From NCBI GenBank assembly GCA_023383705.1, contig JAHDYM010000013.1:1-56693 (forward strand): a stretch of 56,693 nt of DNA, in the 5' to 3' direction. Each line of letters starts with the position of its first letter. The first letter of the stretch is position 1. The notes beneath the pieces are model-generated. The model ran no database searches, was not told the origin of the DNA, and was given only the letters and a program-made list of their open reading frames with translations. Positions 35,651 to 43,794 of the stretch are shown here, piece after piece. The DNA comes from Gammaproteobacteria bacterium (lineage in GTDB: Bacteria; Pseudomonadota; Gammaproteobacteria; Steroidobacterales; GCA-2729495). A program made the position numbers and the translations under genes.

Positions 35651-37099
35651 TTACTGCAGGTCGCCTGGGCGAAGTTCGAGGTTCGGCCTGGCTGCGGTGC
35701 TGGCCGGTGTCTGCCAGCCGAGCTGCCCGGCCAGTCCGACGACCTCGCCCACATACAGCAGCGCCGGTGAGCCGATCCCGGCCTCGGCACTGCGCGCCGC
35801 GATATCCGCCAGCGTACCGCTGATGATGCGCTGCTCTGGCAGGGTGCCGGCGATCACCACCGCGGCTGGCGTCTGGCTGCCGCGACCCCGTGCGATCAGC
35901 TCGGCAGCGATCGCCGCGAGTTTGCGGCCGCTCATGTAGATGACCAGCGTCTGCCCGAGTGCGGCCAGCGCCGCCCAATCAGGTTCGCCGGCCGTCGCCT
36001 CCGCTGCCGCGTGCCCGGTGACGAAAGTGACAGCCTGCGCGAGGCCGCGGTGGGTGAGCGGAATACCGGCATAGGCACCGCAGCCATTGGCCGCCGTGAT
36101 GCCGGGGATGACCTGGAAGGGCAGGCCAGCCTGCGCGAGTGCCGCAGCTTCCTCGCTGCCGCGGCCGAACACATAGGGGTCGCCGCCCTTGAGCCGGCAG
36201 ACGCGCTTGCCGGCGCGGACTTTTTCGAGCAGCAGTTCGTTGATCGCCGCCTGGCTCGCGCCGGGACCACCGCCGGTCTTGCCCACATCGATGAGTTCGG
36301 CGTCGCGTCGGGCAAAGGCCAGCAACTCCGGTGCCACCAGCCGGTCGTGCAACACCACATCGGCATGTTGCAGGAGGTGGAAGCCGCGCAGGCTGAGCAG
36401 TTCCGGATCGCCCGGACCGGCGCCGACCAGCCAGGCTTCGCCATGCGTGCGGCTGGCATCGGCTTGCGCTTGCGCGTCGAGCGCGCTGTGCAGCGCTGTG
36501 TCGGCAGCCTGCGTGCGTCCGGCCAGTACCTGCGCGCCGAGCGTACCGCTGAAGGCCTGCTCCCAGAACCGCCGCCGGGCCGCGATGTCCGGCAGTCGCG
36601 TCTTGATCGTCTCGCGCCACTGACCTGCCCATGCCGCCAGTTCGCCGAGGCGCAGTGGCAGCCAGCGCTCGAGCTGCTGGCGCAACATCCGCGCGAGCAC
36701 CGGTGCGCGTCCACCGCTCGAGACGGCGATGAGCAGCGGCGAACGATCGACGATCGAGGGACTGATGAAACTCGAATGAGTGGGGTCGTCGACGATATTG
36801 CAGAGGCGCAGGGCCTGGTGTGCCGCCGCCGCGACCGCGCGATTCACCGCGGTGTCACTGGTCGCCGCGTATACCAGCAGATGCGTGTCGATGAGGCCGG
36901 CATCGAAGGGGGACAGCACGGCCTCGATGCGCTTCGCCGCCAGCAACTCCTGCAGGCCGCCCGCCAGTTGCGGGCTGTTGACCGTGACCGCCGCGTGCGC
37001 CGCCAGCAGTTGCCGCACCTTGCGCTCGGCCACCTCGCCGCCGCCGACCACGAGGCAGCGCTGGCCCCGGAGGGTGAGGAAGATCGGTAACTGGTCCAT
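35651..37099 (-). CDS. cysG: Siroheme synthase, trifunctional CysG
   Basis: 482 residues from ATG 37099 (MDQLPIFLTLRG), the normal CysG start. The N-terminal dehydrogenase/ferrochelatase part has LVVGGGEVAERKV and SSFISPSIVDRSPLLIAVSSGG. The C-terminal uroporphyrinogen-III methyltransferase has LVGAGPGDPELLSLRG, VLHDRLVAPELL, RLKGGDPYVFGRGSEE and TFVTGHA. It makes siroheme for sulfite (or nitrite) reductase from uroporphyrinogen III. It stands upstream of cysK and hem genes and divergently from cysB, linking sulfur assimilation to tetrapyrrole supply. Confidence 0.95.
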   Translation of the reverse strand: MDQLPIFLTLRGQRCLVVGGGEVAERKVRQLLAAHAAVTVNSPQLAGGLQELLAAKRIEAVLSPFDAGLIDTHLLVYAATSDTAVNRAVAAAAHQALRLCNIVDDPTHSSFISPSIVDRSPLLIAVSSGGRAPVLARMLRQQLERWLPLRLGELAAWAGQWRETIKTRLPDIAARRRFWEQAFSGTLGAQVLAGRTQAADTALHSALDAQAQADASRTHGEAWLVGAGPGDPELLSLRGFHLLQHADVVLHDRLVAPELLAFARRDAELIDVGKTGGGPGASQAAINELLLEKVRAGKRVCRLKGGDPYVFGRGSEEAAALAQAGLPFQVIPGITAANGCGAYAGIPLTHRGLAQAVTFVTGHAAAEATAGEPDWAALAALGQTLVIYMSGRKLAAIAAELIARGRGSQTPAAVVIAGTLPEQRIISGTLADIAARSAEAGIGSPALLYVGEVVGLAGQLGWQTPASTAARPNLELRPGDLQ

Positions 37100-37328
37100 G
37101 GAGTCTGGTCCGCCGGGTTTGAGGGCTGGGGTCCCGGCCTGCCGCAATCAGGGACTGGATCAGGACGATATAGAAGCGGTCGGCGGGAAAAAAATAGTTA
37201 TTCCTTCTGCGGTAATCGCTGCCCAGCATAACCCCGCAGCGCTCATTCCCGGCCCCGGAGGGTTGACAGTTCCTTGTAACTAATGGCTATATAGCGCAGT
37301 CCGGTTTCCGCGAGAATTTCCGCTTCCC
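37100..37328. promoter_or_regulatory. Divergent cysG/cysB control region
   Basis: For cysB a sigma70-like promoter is visible: TTGACA at 37263-37268 and CTATAT/TATATA at 37287-37293, with a rather long 18-19-base spacer. An AT-rich patch with GTTATTCC and GCGGTAAT around 37196-37216 faces cysG and resembles the GTTAT/ATAAC half-sites seen upstream of cysH, so it may bind the LysR-type regulator CysB (inference). Confidence 0.55.
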
Positions 37329-38342
37329 ATGACCCTCCAGCAGCTCAAATACCTGGTCGCCATCGCCGACAGCGGTCTCAACATCACCGCGGCAGCCGAG
37401 CGGCTGTATACCAGCCAGCCGGGCATCAGCAAGCAGCTCAAGCTGCTGGAACAGGAACTCGGCGTCCAGCTCTTCACCCGCAAGGGCAAGAGCCTCACGG
37501 CGATCACTCCGGCCGGCAAGGATGTGATCGGCCGCGCCCGCCGCATCATGCGCGAGGTCGAGAACATCCGTAACCTGGCCAGCGACCTCTCCGGCGAGCA
37601 GGAGGGCACGCTGTCGATTGCCACCACGCACACCCAGGCGCGGCATGTGTTGCCGGAGGTAATCAGGGAGTTTCGCGAGCGCTATCCGAAGATCAATCTT
37701 GAACTCCACCAGGGGACTTCCGAGCAGATCGCGGAACTGGTGGCGGCCAACCGCGTGGACTTCGCGATCGCAACCGGCTCGCGGCAGCTGTTTCCCGGAC
37801 TCGTGCTGCTGCCCTGCTTCAGCTGGGATCGCATCGTGCTGGTGCCGAATGGCCATCCGCTGACCGGCAGCAAGGAACTGAGCCTGCGCGTGCTCGCCGG
37901 TTATCCGCTGGTGACCTATGTCTTCGGCGCGACCGGCGAGTCTTCACTGAAGAAGGCCTTTGCCGAGCAGGGCCTAGAGCCCAACGTGGTGTTCACCGCG
38001 CGCGATGCCGACATCATCAAGACCTACGTGCGCATGGGCATGGGCGTTGGTGTCGTGGCGCCGATGGCCTACGAGTGCCAGGACCTGAAGGATCTCACCG
38101 CACTGCCGGCGGCCGGGCTGTTCCCGCGCGTGACCACCTGGCTCGGTTTCCGCCGCGATTCGGTGCTGCGCCGTTACATGGTGGATTTCATCGCGCTGTT
38201 CGCGCCGCATCTCACGCCGCAGCTCACCCGCAAGGCCGCCCAGCTCACCACCCAGGCGGAAGTCGATGCGCTGTTCGAGGATATCCAGTTGCCGATGCGC
38301 GGTGGCTGCGAGGAATCGCCCGGCGCCGTCGCCCGCCCGTAG
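37329..38342 (+). CDS. cysB: CysB-like LysR-family regulator of sulfur assimilation
   Basis: 337 residues. The N-terminal winged helix-turn-helix reads MTLQQLKYLVAIADSGLNIT with AAERLYTSQPGISKQLKLLE, the pattern special to CysB/Cbl. The effector domain has ATTHTQARHVLPEVIREF and QGTSEQIAELV, which bind acetylserine or sulfate in relatives, and GMGVGVVAPMAY. It activates cys genes under sulfur limitation. Its neighbours cysG, cysK and cysH are probable targets. The TAG stop lies inside the first copy of the 33-base repeat downstream. Confidence 0.93.
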   Translation: MTLQQLKYLVAIADSGLNITAAAERLYTSQPGISKQLKLLEQELGVQLFTRKGKSLTAITPAGKDVIGRARRIMREVENIRNLASDLSGEQEGTLSIATTHTQARHVLPEVIREFRERYPKINLELHQGTSEQIAELVAANRVDFAIATGSRQLFPGLVLLPCFSWDRIVLVPNGHPLTGSKELSLRVLAGYPLVTYVFGATGESSLKKAFAEQGLEPNVVFTARDADIIKTYVRMGMGVGVVAPMAYECQDLKDLTALPAAGLFPRVTTWLGFRRDSVLRRYMVDFIALFAPHLTPQLTRKAAQLTTQAEVDALFEDIQLPMRGGCEESPGAVARP

Positions 38343-38426
38343 AAGCGGCTTCAGCCGCGATGGACGCCCGTGTAGGAGCGGCTTCAGCCGCGATGGAAGC
38401 CCGCGCAGGCGCCGCTTCAGCCGCGA
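38339..38426. repeat. Three tandem 33-base REP-like palindromic units
   Basis: Copies begin at 38339, 38372 and 38405, exactly 33 bases apart. The unit core is GTAGGAGCGGCTTCAGCCGC with minor variation, and GCGGCT-TC-AGCCGC forms a short hairpin. They fill the gap between the convergent cysB and cysH genes and may serve as a bidirectional terminator or as REP elements. Copy 1 supplies the cysB stop codon. Confidence 0.88.
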
Positions 38427-38438
38427 TACCGGGCTTGC

Positions 38439-39224
38439 CTACAGGCCGGACAGATCGATGTCGTGCAGGCCGCACTCGCGCTTCAGGCCGAAGAAGCGGG
38501 TTTCTTCAACGTTGCTGACCGCGTGGATCGGCTTGGTGGTGTGCACGTCGCCGACCGAGACATAGCCCTTTTCCCAGAGCGGGTGATAGGGCAGGTCGTG
38601 GTCCTTGAGGTAACGGTAGACATCGCGGTCGGACCAGTCGGCGATCGGATGCACTTTCCAGCGCTCGCCCTGGGCCTTGAGGAACGGCACATTGCTGCGG
38701 CTTGCGGACTGGCTGCGGCGCAGGCCGGCGAACCAGCTGCCGACATTGAGTTCGCGCAGTGCGCGTTCCATCGGCTCGACCTTGTTCTCGCGATTGTAGG
38801 CCTCGATGCCGGCAAGGCCGAGCTGCCAGCGCTGGCCATGGCGGCTTTCCTGCCAGGCCGGGCTGCGCGGGCTGCGGTAGACCTTGAGGTTGAGCCTGAG
38901 GCGCTCGGTGAGGTCGTCGACAAAACGATAGGTTTCGGGGAACAGGTAGCCGGTATCGATGAAGATGACCGGAATGTCCGGCCGCTGGCGGGTGACGAGA
39001 TGCAGCAGGATGGCTGCCTGGATGCCGAAGCTCGAGGTCAGTACGTGCTCGCCCGGCAGGTGTTCCAGCGCCCAGGCCACGCGGTCCTCGGCCGACAGGG
39101 ATTCGAAGTGCGCGTTGCAGTGGGCGACCGCCTGGGCGCGCGTTTCCGCCTCGTCAAACAGGATCCCCGGTCCTTCGGCGGCGGGTGCGTCCTGTGCGGA
39201 TACCAGTGTGGCGATTGCGGGCAC
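38439..39224 (-). CDS. cysH: Phosphoadenylyl-sulfate (PAPS) reductase
   Basis: 261 residues. [13 protein letters not shown] is the PP-loop, [18 protein letters not shown] follows, and the C-terminal ECGLH carries the catalytic Cys. The paired cysteines of APS reductases that bind a 4Fe-4S cluster are absent, so the substrate is PAPS, reduced with thioredoxin to sulfite. It converges on cysB and is divergent from ctaB. An inverted repeat about 80 bases upstream is a candidate CysB site. Confidence 0.95.
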   Translation of the reverse strand: MPAIATLVSAQDAPAAEGPGILFDEAETRAQAVAHCNAHFESLSAEDRVAWALEHLPGEHVLTSSFGIQAAILLHLVTRQRPDIPVIFIDTGYLFPETYRFVDDLTERLRLNLKVYRSPRSPAWQESRHGQRWQLGLAGIEAYNRENKVEPMERALRELNVGSWFAGLRRSQSASRSNVPFLKAQGERWKVHPIADWSDRDVYRYLKDHDLPYHPLWEKGYVSVGDVHTTKPIHAVSNVEETRFFGLKRECGLHDIDLSGL

Positions 39225-39305
39225 GCGCGGACTCCTGCGGCTCTGTGAGCTGTTGCGACACGGTGCACGCTAACCGCGGGGGAGCAGCCTGGGAACGACA
39301 TTGTT

Positions 39306-39321
39306 GTTATCCGGCCATAAC
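39306..39321. promoter_or_regulatory. Inverted repeat GTTAT-N6-ATAAC upstream of cysH
   Basis: A perfect 5-bp inverted repeat with a 6-base spacer (CCGGCC). It is followed by an AT-rich TTATATAAG that could be a -10 region. It lies 82 bases upstream of the cysH start and about 90 bases upstream of ctaB. The size fits a LysR-type half-site pair; CysB is the obvious candidate. Confidence 0.5.
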
Positions 39322-39412
39322 CGCCTTATATAAGACCAGCGCACCGGCAGGGGCGGAATCTGGCGGCGCTTGGGTTAGAATTGCTCCAAAATCACTATCA
39401 AGGCTTGCCGGC

Positions 39413-40276
39413 TTGGACACACTTCGCACCATCTATCACACCACCAAGATGCGGCTGGGTTTTCTGATCATGGCCTGTGCGCTGGCCGGGGTCGCAGTGA
39501 GTCCGGATTCGGATCTCGCCGGCTGGCAACTGGCCGTGCTCGGCGTGGCAACGCTGCTCTCTTCAGCCAGCGCCGGTGCCTTCAACCAGCTCTGGGAAGC
39601 CGATATCGATCGCATCATGCGGCGGACCTCGACCCGGGCCTTTGTCACCGGCCGCTTTGCCGTGACGCCGGCCTGGTACCTCGGCATCCTGCTGGTCCTG
39701 ATCCTGTCGGTCGTCGCTGCAGGGCTGGCGACCAATGCCACGGCGGCTTTCTACCTGTTCCTCGGGGCCTTCACCTACGGTGTGGTCTACACCGTCTGGC
39801 TGAAGCGGCGCACCTGGCTCAACATCGTGATCGGCGGACTGGCCGGCAGCTTTGCGGTGATGGCCGGTGCGGCGGCCGTGGGTGCCGAGCTGGCGCCGGC
39901 GCCGCTGATCCTTGCGGTCGTGTTGTTTCTCTGGACGCCGCCGCATTTCTGGGCGCTCGCCTATGCCTGCCGCCGTGACTACCAGGCCGCCGGCGTGCCG
40001 ATGCTGCCGGTCGTGGTTGCCGACCGTGTCGCCACCGTCACGATCCTTGCCCACACCGTCATGCTGGTGCTGCTCTCGGTCGTGCCGTTCTGGCTGGGCA
40101 TGGGCTGGATCTACCTGCTCAGCGCAGTGGTCGGTGGCGTGGTCTTCCTGCGCGCCTGCGTCGTGCTGGTGTACAAGCCGACCATTCCGCAGGCCTGGCG
40201 GGTGTTTGCGGCCTCGATCGTGCAGCTTGGCTTGCTGCTGACCGGTGCGATACTCGACAACCTGCTGCTTGCCTAG
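39413..40276 (+). CDS. ctaB: Protoheme IX farnesyltransferase (haem O synthase)
   Basis: 287 residues if started at the TTG at 39413 (LDTLRTIYHTTKMRLGF), which has an AAGG upstream; the open frame extends further but those residues do not look like the family. UbiA-type motifs are NQLWEADIDRIMRRT (first Asp-rich site) and YTVWLKRRTWLNIVIGGLAG, with seven to nine membrane spans. It farnesylates haem B to haem O for terminal oxidases. No oxidase subunits are next to it. It is followed 9 bases later by the SIMPL gene. Confidence 0.88.
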   Translation: MDTLRTIYHTTKMRLGFLIMACALAGVAVSPDSDLAGWQLAVLGVATLLSSASAGAFNQLWEADIDRIMRRTSTRAFVTGRFAVTPAWYLGILLVLILSVVAAGLATNATAAFYLFLGAFTYGVVYTVWLKRRTWLNIVIGGLAGSFAVMAGAAAVGAELAPAPLILAVVLFLWTPPHFWALAYACRRDYQAAGVPMLPVVVADRVATVTILAHTVMLVLLSVVPFWLGMGWIYLLSAVVGGVVFLRACVVLVYKPTIPQAWRVFAASIVQLGLLLTGAILDNLLLA

Positions 40277-40285
40277 GGTAGTGCG

Positions 40286-40984
40286 ATGAACCACAGCAAC
40301 ACGCTGCCGGCTGCCGTGCTTGCCGTCGGCGTTGCGCTCGCCGGCTACCTGGTCGGCAATGCGCTGGTCGAGTCGCGTACCAGCGAGCGCCGCGTGTCAG
40401 TGCGTGGCCTGTCCGAGCGCGAGGTGCCGGCAAACCTGGTGCTGTGGCCGATCGTCTTCAGCGTCACCTCGGACGACCTCGTCGACCTGCAGCGGCAGGC
40501 CGATGCCGGTGTCGCGAAGGTGCGTGCGTTTCTGGGTGACACATTTCCGGCCGACCAGCTCAGCGTGTCGCCGCCGCGCGTGCAGGATCGCCAGGCGCAG
40601 GGCATGAGTAGTGAAGGCCGCCGGCTGGAGCGCTACATGGCCGAGGTCGTGGTCACCGTGCGCACTGACCGGATCGATGCGGCCAGGCAAGCCATCGAGC
40701 GCAGCGGCGAACTGGTGAAGCAGGGTGTCGCCGTGATCCGCAGCTACGAATACAACACGCAGTACCTGTACACGGATCTCGAGAAGATCAAGCCCGGGAT
40801 GATTGCCGAGGCCACCAAAGACGCACGCCGGGCCGCGGAACAGTTTGCCGAGGATTCCGGCAGCAAGGTCGGTGCGATCCGCAGCGCACAGCAGGGCCTG
40901 TTCTCCATCGATGACCGCGACCAGTTCTCGCCGCAGCTGAAGAAAGTGCGCGTCGTCACGACCGTCGACTACTACCTCGAGTAG
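40286..40984 (+). CDS. SIMPL-domain (DUF541) protein
   Basis: 232 residues with an N-terminal membrane anchor (LPAAVLAVGVALAGYLVGNAL) and a SIMPL domain: SVRGLSEREVPANLVLW near residue 38 and the C-terminal KKVRVVTTVDYYLE. SIMPL proteins sit on the periplasmic side of the membrane; E. coli relatives affect oxidative stress, but no enzymatic role is established. It is cotranscribed with ctaB, and a hairpin with a short T run lies downstream at 41040-41103. Confidence 0.9.
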   Translation: MNHSNTLPAAVLAVGVALAGYLVGNALVESRTSERRVSVRGLSEREVPANLVLWPIVFSVTSDDLVDLQRQADAGVAKVRAFLGDTFPADQLSVSPPRVQDRQAQGMSSEGRRLERYMAEVVVTVRTDRIDAARQAIERSGELVKQGVAVIRSYEYNTQYLYTDLEKIKPGMIAEATKDARRAAEQFAEDSGSKVGAIRSAQQGLFSIDDRDQFSPQLKKVRVVTTVDYYLE

Positions 40985-40992
40985 CGAGGCGG

Positions 40993-41034
40993 CTCAGGTC
41001 TGCTCGCACACCAGCAACTGCTTTGCGGTGATCG
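40993..41034. repeat. 42-base direct repeat, copy A (duplicate of the 3' end of the lactonase gene)
   Basis: Bases 40993-41034 are identical to 41105-41146, the last codons and stop of the paraoxonase-type gene. Copy A is separated from the gene by 70 bases containing a hairpin full of 9-base repeats. It looks like the scar of a local duplication or of an insertion that copied its target. Confidence 0.9.
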
Positions 41035-41039
41035 GGCGC

Positions 41040-41103
41040 CGGTGCCGGGTTTGGCTTATTTGGCTTATTTGGCTTATTTGGCTTATTTGCCCGGCACCGT
41101 TTT
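41040..41103 (+). terminator. Repeat-filled hairpin followed by TTTT
   Basis: CGGTGCCGGG (41040-41049) pairs perfectly with CCCGGCACCG (41090-41099), followed by TTTT (41100-41103). The 40-base loop is four copies of TTTGGCTTA plus TTTG. The stem and T run could terminate transcription of ctaB/SIMPL, though the loop is long for a standard intrinsic terminator. Confidence 0.6.
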
Positions 41104-41104
41104 C

Positions 41105-41146
41105 CTCAGGTCTGCTCGCACACCAGCAACTGCTTTGCGGTGATCG
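41105..41146. repeat. 42-base direct repeat, copy B
   Basis: The copy that forms the real 3' end and stop codon (TGA at 41106-41108, minus strand) of the paraoxonase-type gene. It is identical to 40993-41034. Confidence 0.9.
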
Positions 41147-42173
41147 AGCCGATCAGCAGCTTGTTGCCGTAGGTGACGCCGACGCTGCTGGCGGAAATCT
41201 CCTCGCCCGCATTCAGGTAGATCTCGTCGACCACCGCCTTGTCGCCGTTTTCGGGGATCACGCGCAGGACCTGGCTCGGGGCCGGTGCACCCTTGATGAA
41301 GTGCATGATCAGCTTCAGGGTGTTGGCATGGCCGCCGATGGTCAGGCTGCCGTCAGCCGCCACGTCGATGTTGTCGGGCGAGGTGGGTACGGCGATGCGC
41401 GCTGTCTCGGTGACCGCGCCGCTGGCCGGATCGCGCTGCAGGACGCGGATGCGCTGGCCGGAGGTCTCGGCCACGTAGAGCGTGCCGCCGCCAGCCGAGA
41501 CGTTGATGCCACCGCCGGAAGCGATGTCGTCGATGACCACGCGTGCCGACTCGCCGTCGAAGTAAGTGAGCGGCGAGGCACCGATGCCGAGCTGCTGCAG
41601 TCCTGCAGCCAGTCCGCCTTTCAGGACCTTGTCATTGGCGATGTAGAACTGCCGCGGACCGACTGCCGCCAGGTCGTTCGGCGAGTTGAACAGCGGATCG
41701 CTGAAGGTCTCGCGATGCCTGAACTGGCCGGGCGCCACTTCGTCGAACACTTCCACGAGTTCCGGTTCGGTGCCCCGGTTGACCGGATGGTTGATCACGA
41801 ACAGGCTGCGCTGGCCTTCCGGGCTGATGTACAGGCTCAGACCGTGGGTGCGCAAATGCGCGGGCCGGTCGAGCAGGGCGTCCTCCGGGACCAGCGGCAG
41901 GCGGTTCAGGTCGATGCGCATGACCGTGCCCTGTACAGCCTCGCCGCGGATGAGGGCGGCGCGATCGAGGAAGGAGATGTAGGCGAGGCCGCGTTCACGG
42001 TCCACCGTGATGTCCTCGGCACTGCCATCGAGTGGCAGCGAATCGCAGCGCCCGGCGAAATGCGGCTCGATTTCGCGGAATACCCCGCCGCGATTCAGTA
42101 CGTACAGCGTGCCGAGAACGCTGACCAGGATCAGGATGCCCAGGATCTTGAAGATGGTCTTGATGATGCGCAT
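41106..42173 (-). CDS. Paraoxonase/arylesterase-family lactonase
   Basis: 355 residues, as in mammalian PON1, with an N-terminal membrane anchor. The calcium ligands of PON1 all have counterparts: Glu53 and Asp54 (SAEDIT), Asn166 (SPNDL), Asn224 (GGGIN), Asp267 and Asn268 (SPDNID). The catalytic His pair is His110 (RTHGLS) and His129 (INHPVN). Cys43 and Cys352 match the PON1 disulfide. PON enzymes are six-bladed propellers whose native activity is lactone hydrolysis. It is divergent from an MFS-ALDH-MFS set, suggesting joint use of a lactone- or aldehyde-containing substrate (inference). The stop region is duplicated just downstream. Confidence 0.9.
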   Translation of the reverse strand: MRIIKTIFKILGILILVSVLGTLYVLNRGGVFREIEPHFAGRCDSLPLDGSAEDITVDRERGLAYISFLDRAALIRGEAVQGTVMRIDLNRLPLVPEDALLDRPAHLRTHGLSLYISPEGQRSLFVINHPVNRGTEPELVEVFDEVAPGQFRHRETFSDPLFNSPNDLAAVGPRQFYIANDKVLKGGLAAGLQQLGIGASPLTYFDGESARVVIDDIASGGGINVSAGGGTLYVAETSGQRIRVLQRDPASGAVTETARIAVPTSPDNIDVAADGSLTIGGHANTLKLIMHFIKGAPAPSQVLRVIPENGDKAVVDEIYLNAGEEISASSVGVTYGNKLLIGSITAKQLLVCEQT

Positions 42174-42328
42174 GTTGCTACAACCTCGGGGGCCCGGCCG
42201 CCATTATGGCGCGATTGTTCCCGGGCCAGCTGATCACCTGTCGGATAGCCGCGAAATCCCGGTGCTATGCCGGTGCCGCAAGTCTTGCCACACTGGCGGC
42301 CCGGGATTCTCCGGCAAGAGTATGCACA

Positions 42329-43675
42329 ATGAGCGCGAGCCACGAGCCATCACCCGCGGCCCCCGGCGAGCCGGCCTATCGCTTCGGGCCACTGCTGATG
42401 TTGCCCGGCGTGCGCCGCAAGCATGTCTGGACGCTGTTTTTCATCTCCTTCTTCGGCATCGCGATGATGAACACGGTGGGCATCCTGCAGGCCTACCTGT
42501 TCAACGAGATCCTGCGCATTCCCCCTGATCAGCAGGGCACCCTGACCGGTACCCTGCTGGTGACCCAGGAGCTGGTCGTCATCGTGCTGGTGGGACTGGC
42601 CGGGGCGATCTCCGACCGCATCGGTCGGCCGCCGGTCTTCGCGGCCGGCTTTTCGCTGCTTGCGATCGGTTACTGCCTCTATCCGCTGGCCAGTGGCGAC
42701 CTGGATGTGGTGACCCTCGAACTGGTGTTTTTCCGGCTGTTCATCGCTTCCGGCGTGGCCTGCATCAACGTGATGCTGTCTTCGGTCGCCAACGATTATC
42801 CGGTGGATGCCAATCGCGCCAAGATGATTGCGGCGGTGTTTGTCTGCAACGGACTGGGCATCGGCACCTTGCCGCGCTTCATCGGCGGGCTGCCGCAGCG
42901 CTTTATCGAGATGGGCATGGATCCGGTCCTCGCGGGCCGCATGACCTACTGGTGCGTGGCCGGCATCTGCATCTGCCTGGCGCTGGTTCTGCTCTGGGGC
43001 CTGAAGCCGGGCGCGCCGGTCCGGACAACCGAACGGGAGCCGCTGCTCGCGACCCTGCGTATCGGTCTCGCTGCCGCACGCATGCCGCGCGTGGCGCTTG
43101 GCTATGCTGCGGCCTTCGTCTCCCGGGCAGACCTCGCCGTCGTCAGCCAGTTCCTGACCCTGTGGCTGGTGCGGGAGGGCATGGCGCAGGGCATGACGGT
43201 CGCGCAGGCGACCTTGAAGGCCACCACCTTCTATGTAGTGATCCAGCTGTTCGCACTGCCCTGGGCGGTGATCTTTGGCATCGTGCTCGATCGCATCGAC
43301 CGGCTGCTCGGACTGGCCATCGGCATGAGCGTGGCTTTCGTCGGTTATGCCTCGCTGGGCGTGCTCGAGAACCCGATCGGCAATGGCATGTACGTGGCCG
43401 CAGCCTTCGTCGGCGCCGGCGAGATGGCAGCGAATATTTCCGCGACCTCGCTGATCGGCAAGGAGGCGCCGGAGCGCGGTCGCGGTGCAGTGCTCGGCCT
43501 GTTCAGCCTGTTTGGTGCCATCGGGATCATGGTGGTGGGCCTGGTCGGCGGCTGGCTGTTCGACAACTGGAAGCCGGTGGGCCCCTTCCTGTACATGGCG
43601 GCCTCGAACGCAGCACTGTTCGGACTCGCGTTGCTCACCATGTTTCTGACCCGCAAGTCAGCTGCTGCAGCTTAA
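42329..43675 (+). CDS. MFS transporter
   Basis: 448 residues from ATG 42329 (MSASHEPSPAAPG). Twelve hydrophobic spans; the loop between spans 2 and 3 carries the MFS signature GAISDRIGRPPVFAAGF. It resembles the transporter at 45259 in length and several loops (for example ANDYPVDANRAK against LADYPANASRGK), so the two are paralogues flanking the aldehyde dehydrogenase. The substrate is unknown. It is divergent from the paraoxonase-type gene. Confidence 0.88.
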   Translation: MSASHEPSPAAPGEPAYRFGPLLMLPGVRRKHVWTLFFISFFGIAMMNTVGILQAYLFNEILRIPPDQQGTLTGTLLVTQELVVIVLVGLAGAISDRIGRPPVFAAGFSLLAIGYCLYPLASGDLDVVTLELVFFRLFIASGVACINVMLSSVANDYPVDANRAKMIAAVFVCNGLGIGTLPRFIGGLPQRFIEMGMDPVLAGRMTYWCVAGICICLALVLLWGLKPGAPVRTTEREPLLATLRIGLAAARMPRVALGYAAAFVSRADLAVVSQFLTLWLVREGMAQGMTVAQATLKATTFYVVIQLFALPWAVIFGIVLDRIDRLLGLAIGMSVAFVGYASLGVLENPIGNGMYVAAAFVGAGEMAANISATSLIGKEAPERGRGAVLGLFSLFGAIGIMVVGLVGGWLFDNWKPVGPFLYMAASNAALFGLALLTMFLTRKSAAAA

Positions 43676-43794
43676 AAGTACCGCTGCCGGAAGCCGGTAG
43701 GTGGTCGGCGCCGCAATCCGCACTGGTACGGGCTTCCGTGTCCTCACGGTCTTGCCTAAAGTGCGGCCGTGGCTTCAGCAGACCGAGTCCCAGC

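Noticed and set aside
38339..38426. CRISPR array
   Set aside because: The 33-base units are back-to-back palindromic repeats with no unique spacers, and there are no cas genes.
39185..39412. N-terminal extension of ctaB by about 76 residues
   Set aside because: These residues (Cys/Arg-rich) do not match the farnesyltransferase family and run back through the cysH promoter. The TTG at 39413 gives the normal length.
41028..42233. Plus-strand frame containing a WLI repeat (401 codons)
   Set aside because: The apparent repeat is the 9-base array in the hairpin loop, and the remainder is the antisense of the lactonase gene, whose calcium-site motifs prove the minus strand.
42952..43794. Long N-terminal extension of the aldehyde dehydrogenase frame into the upstream transporter
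   Set aside because: The translated extension overlaps the transporter in another frame and has no ALDH similarity. The family start is at 43795.
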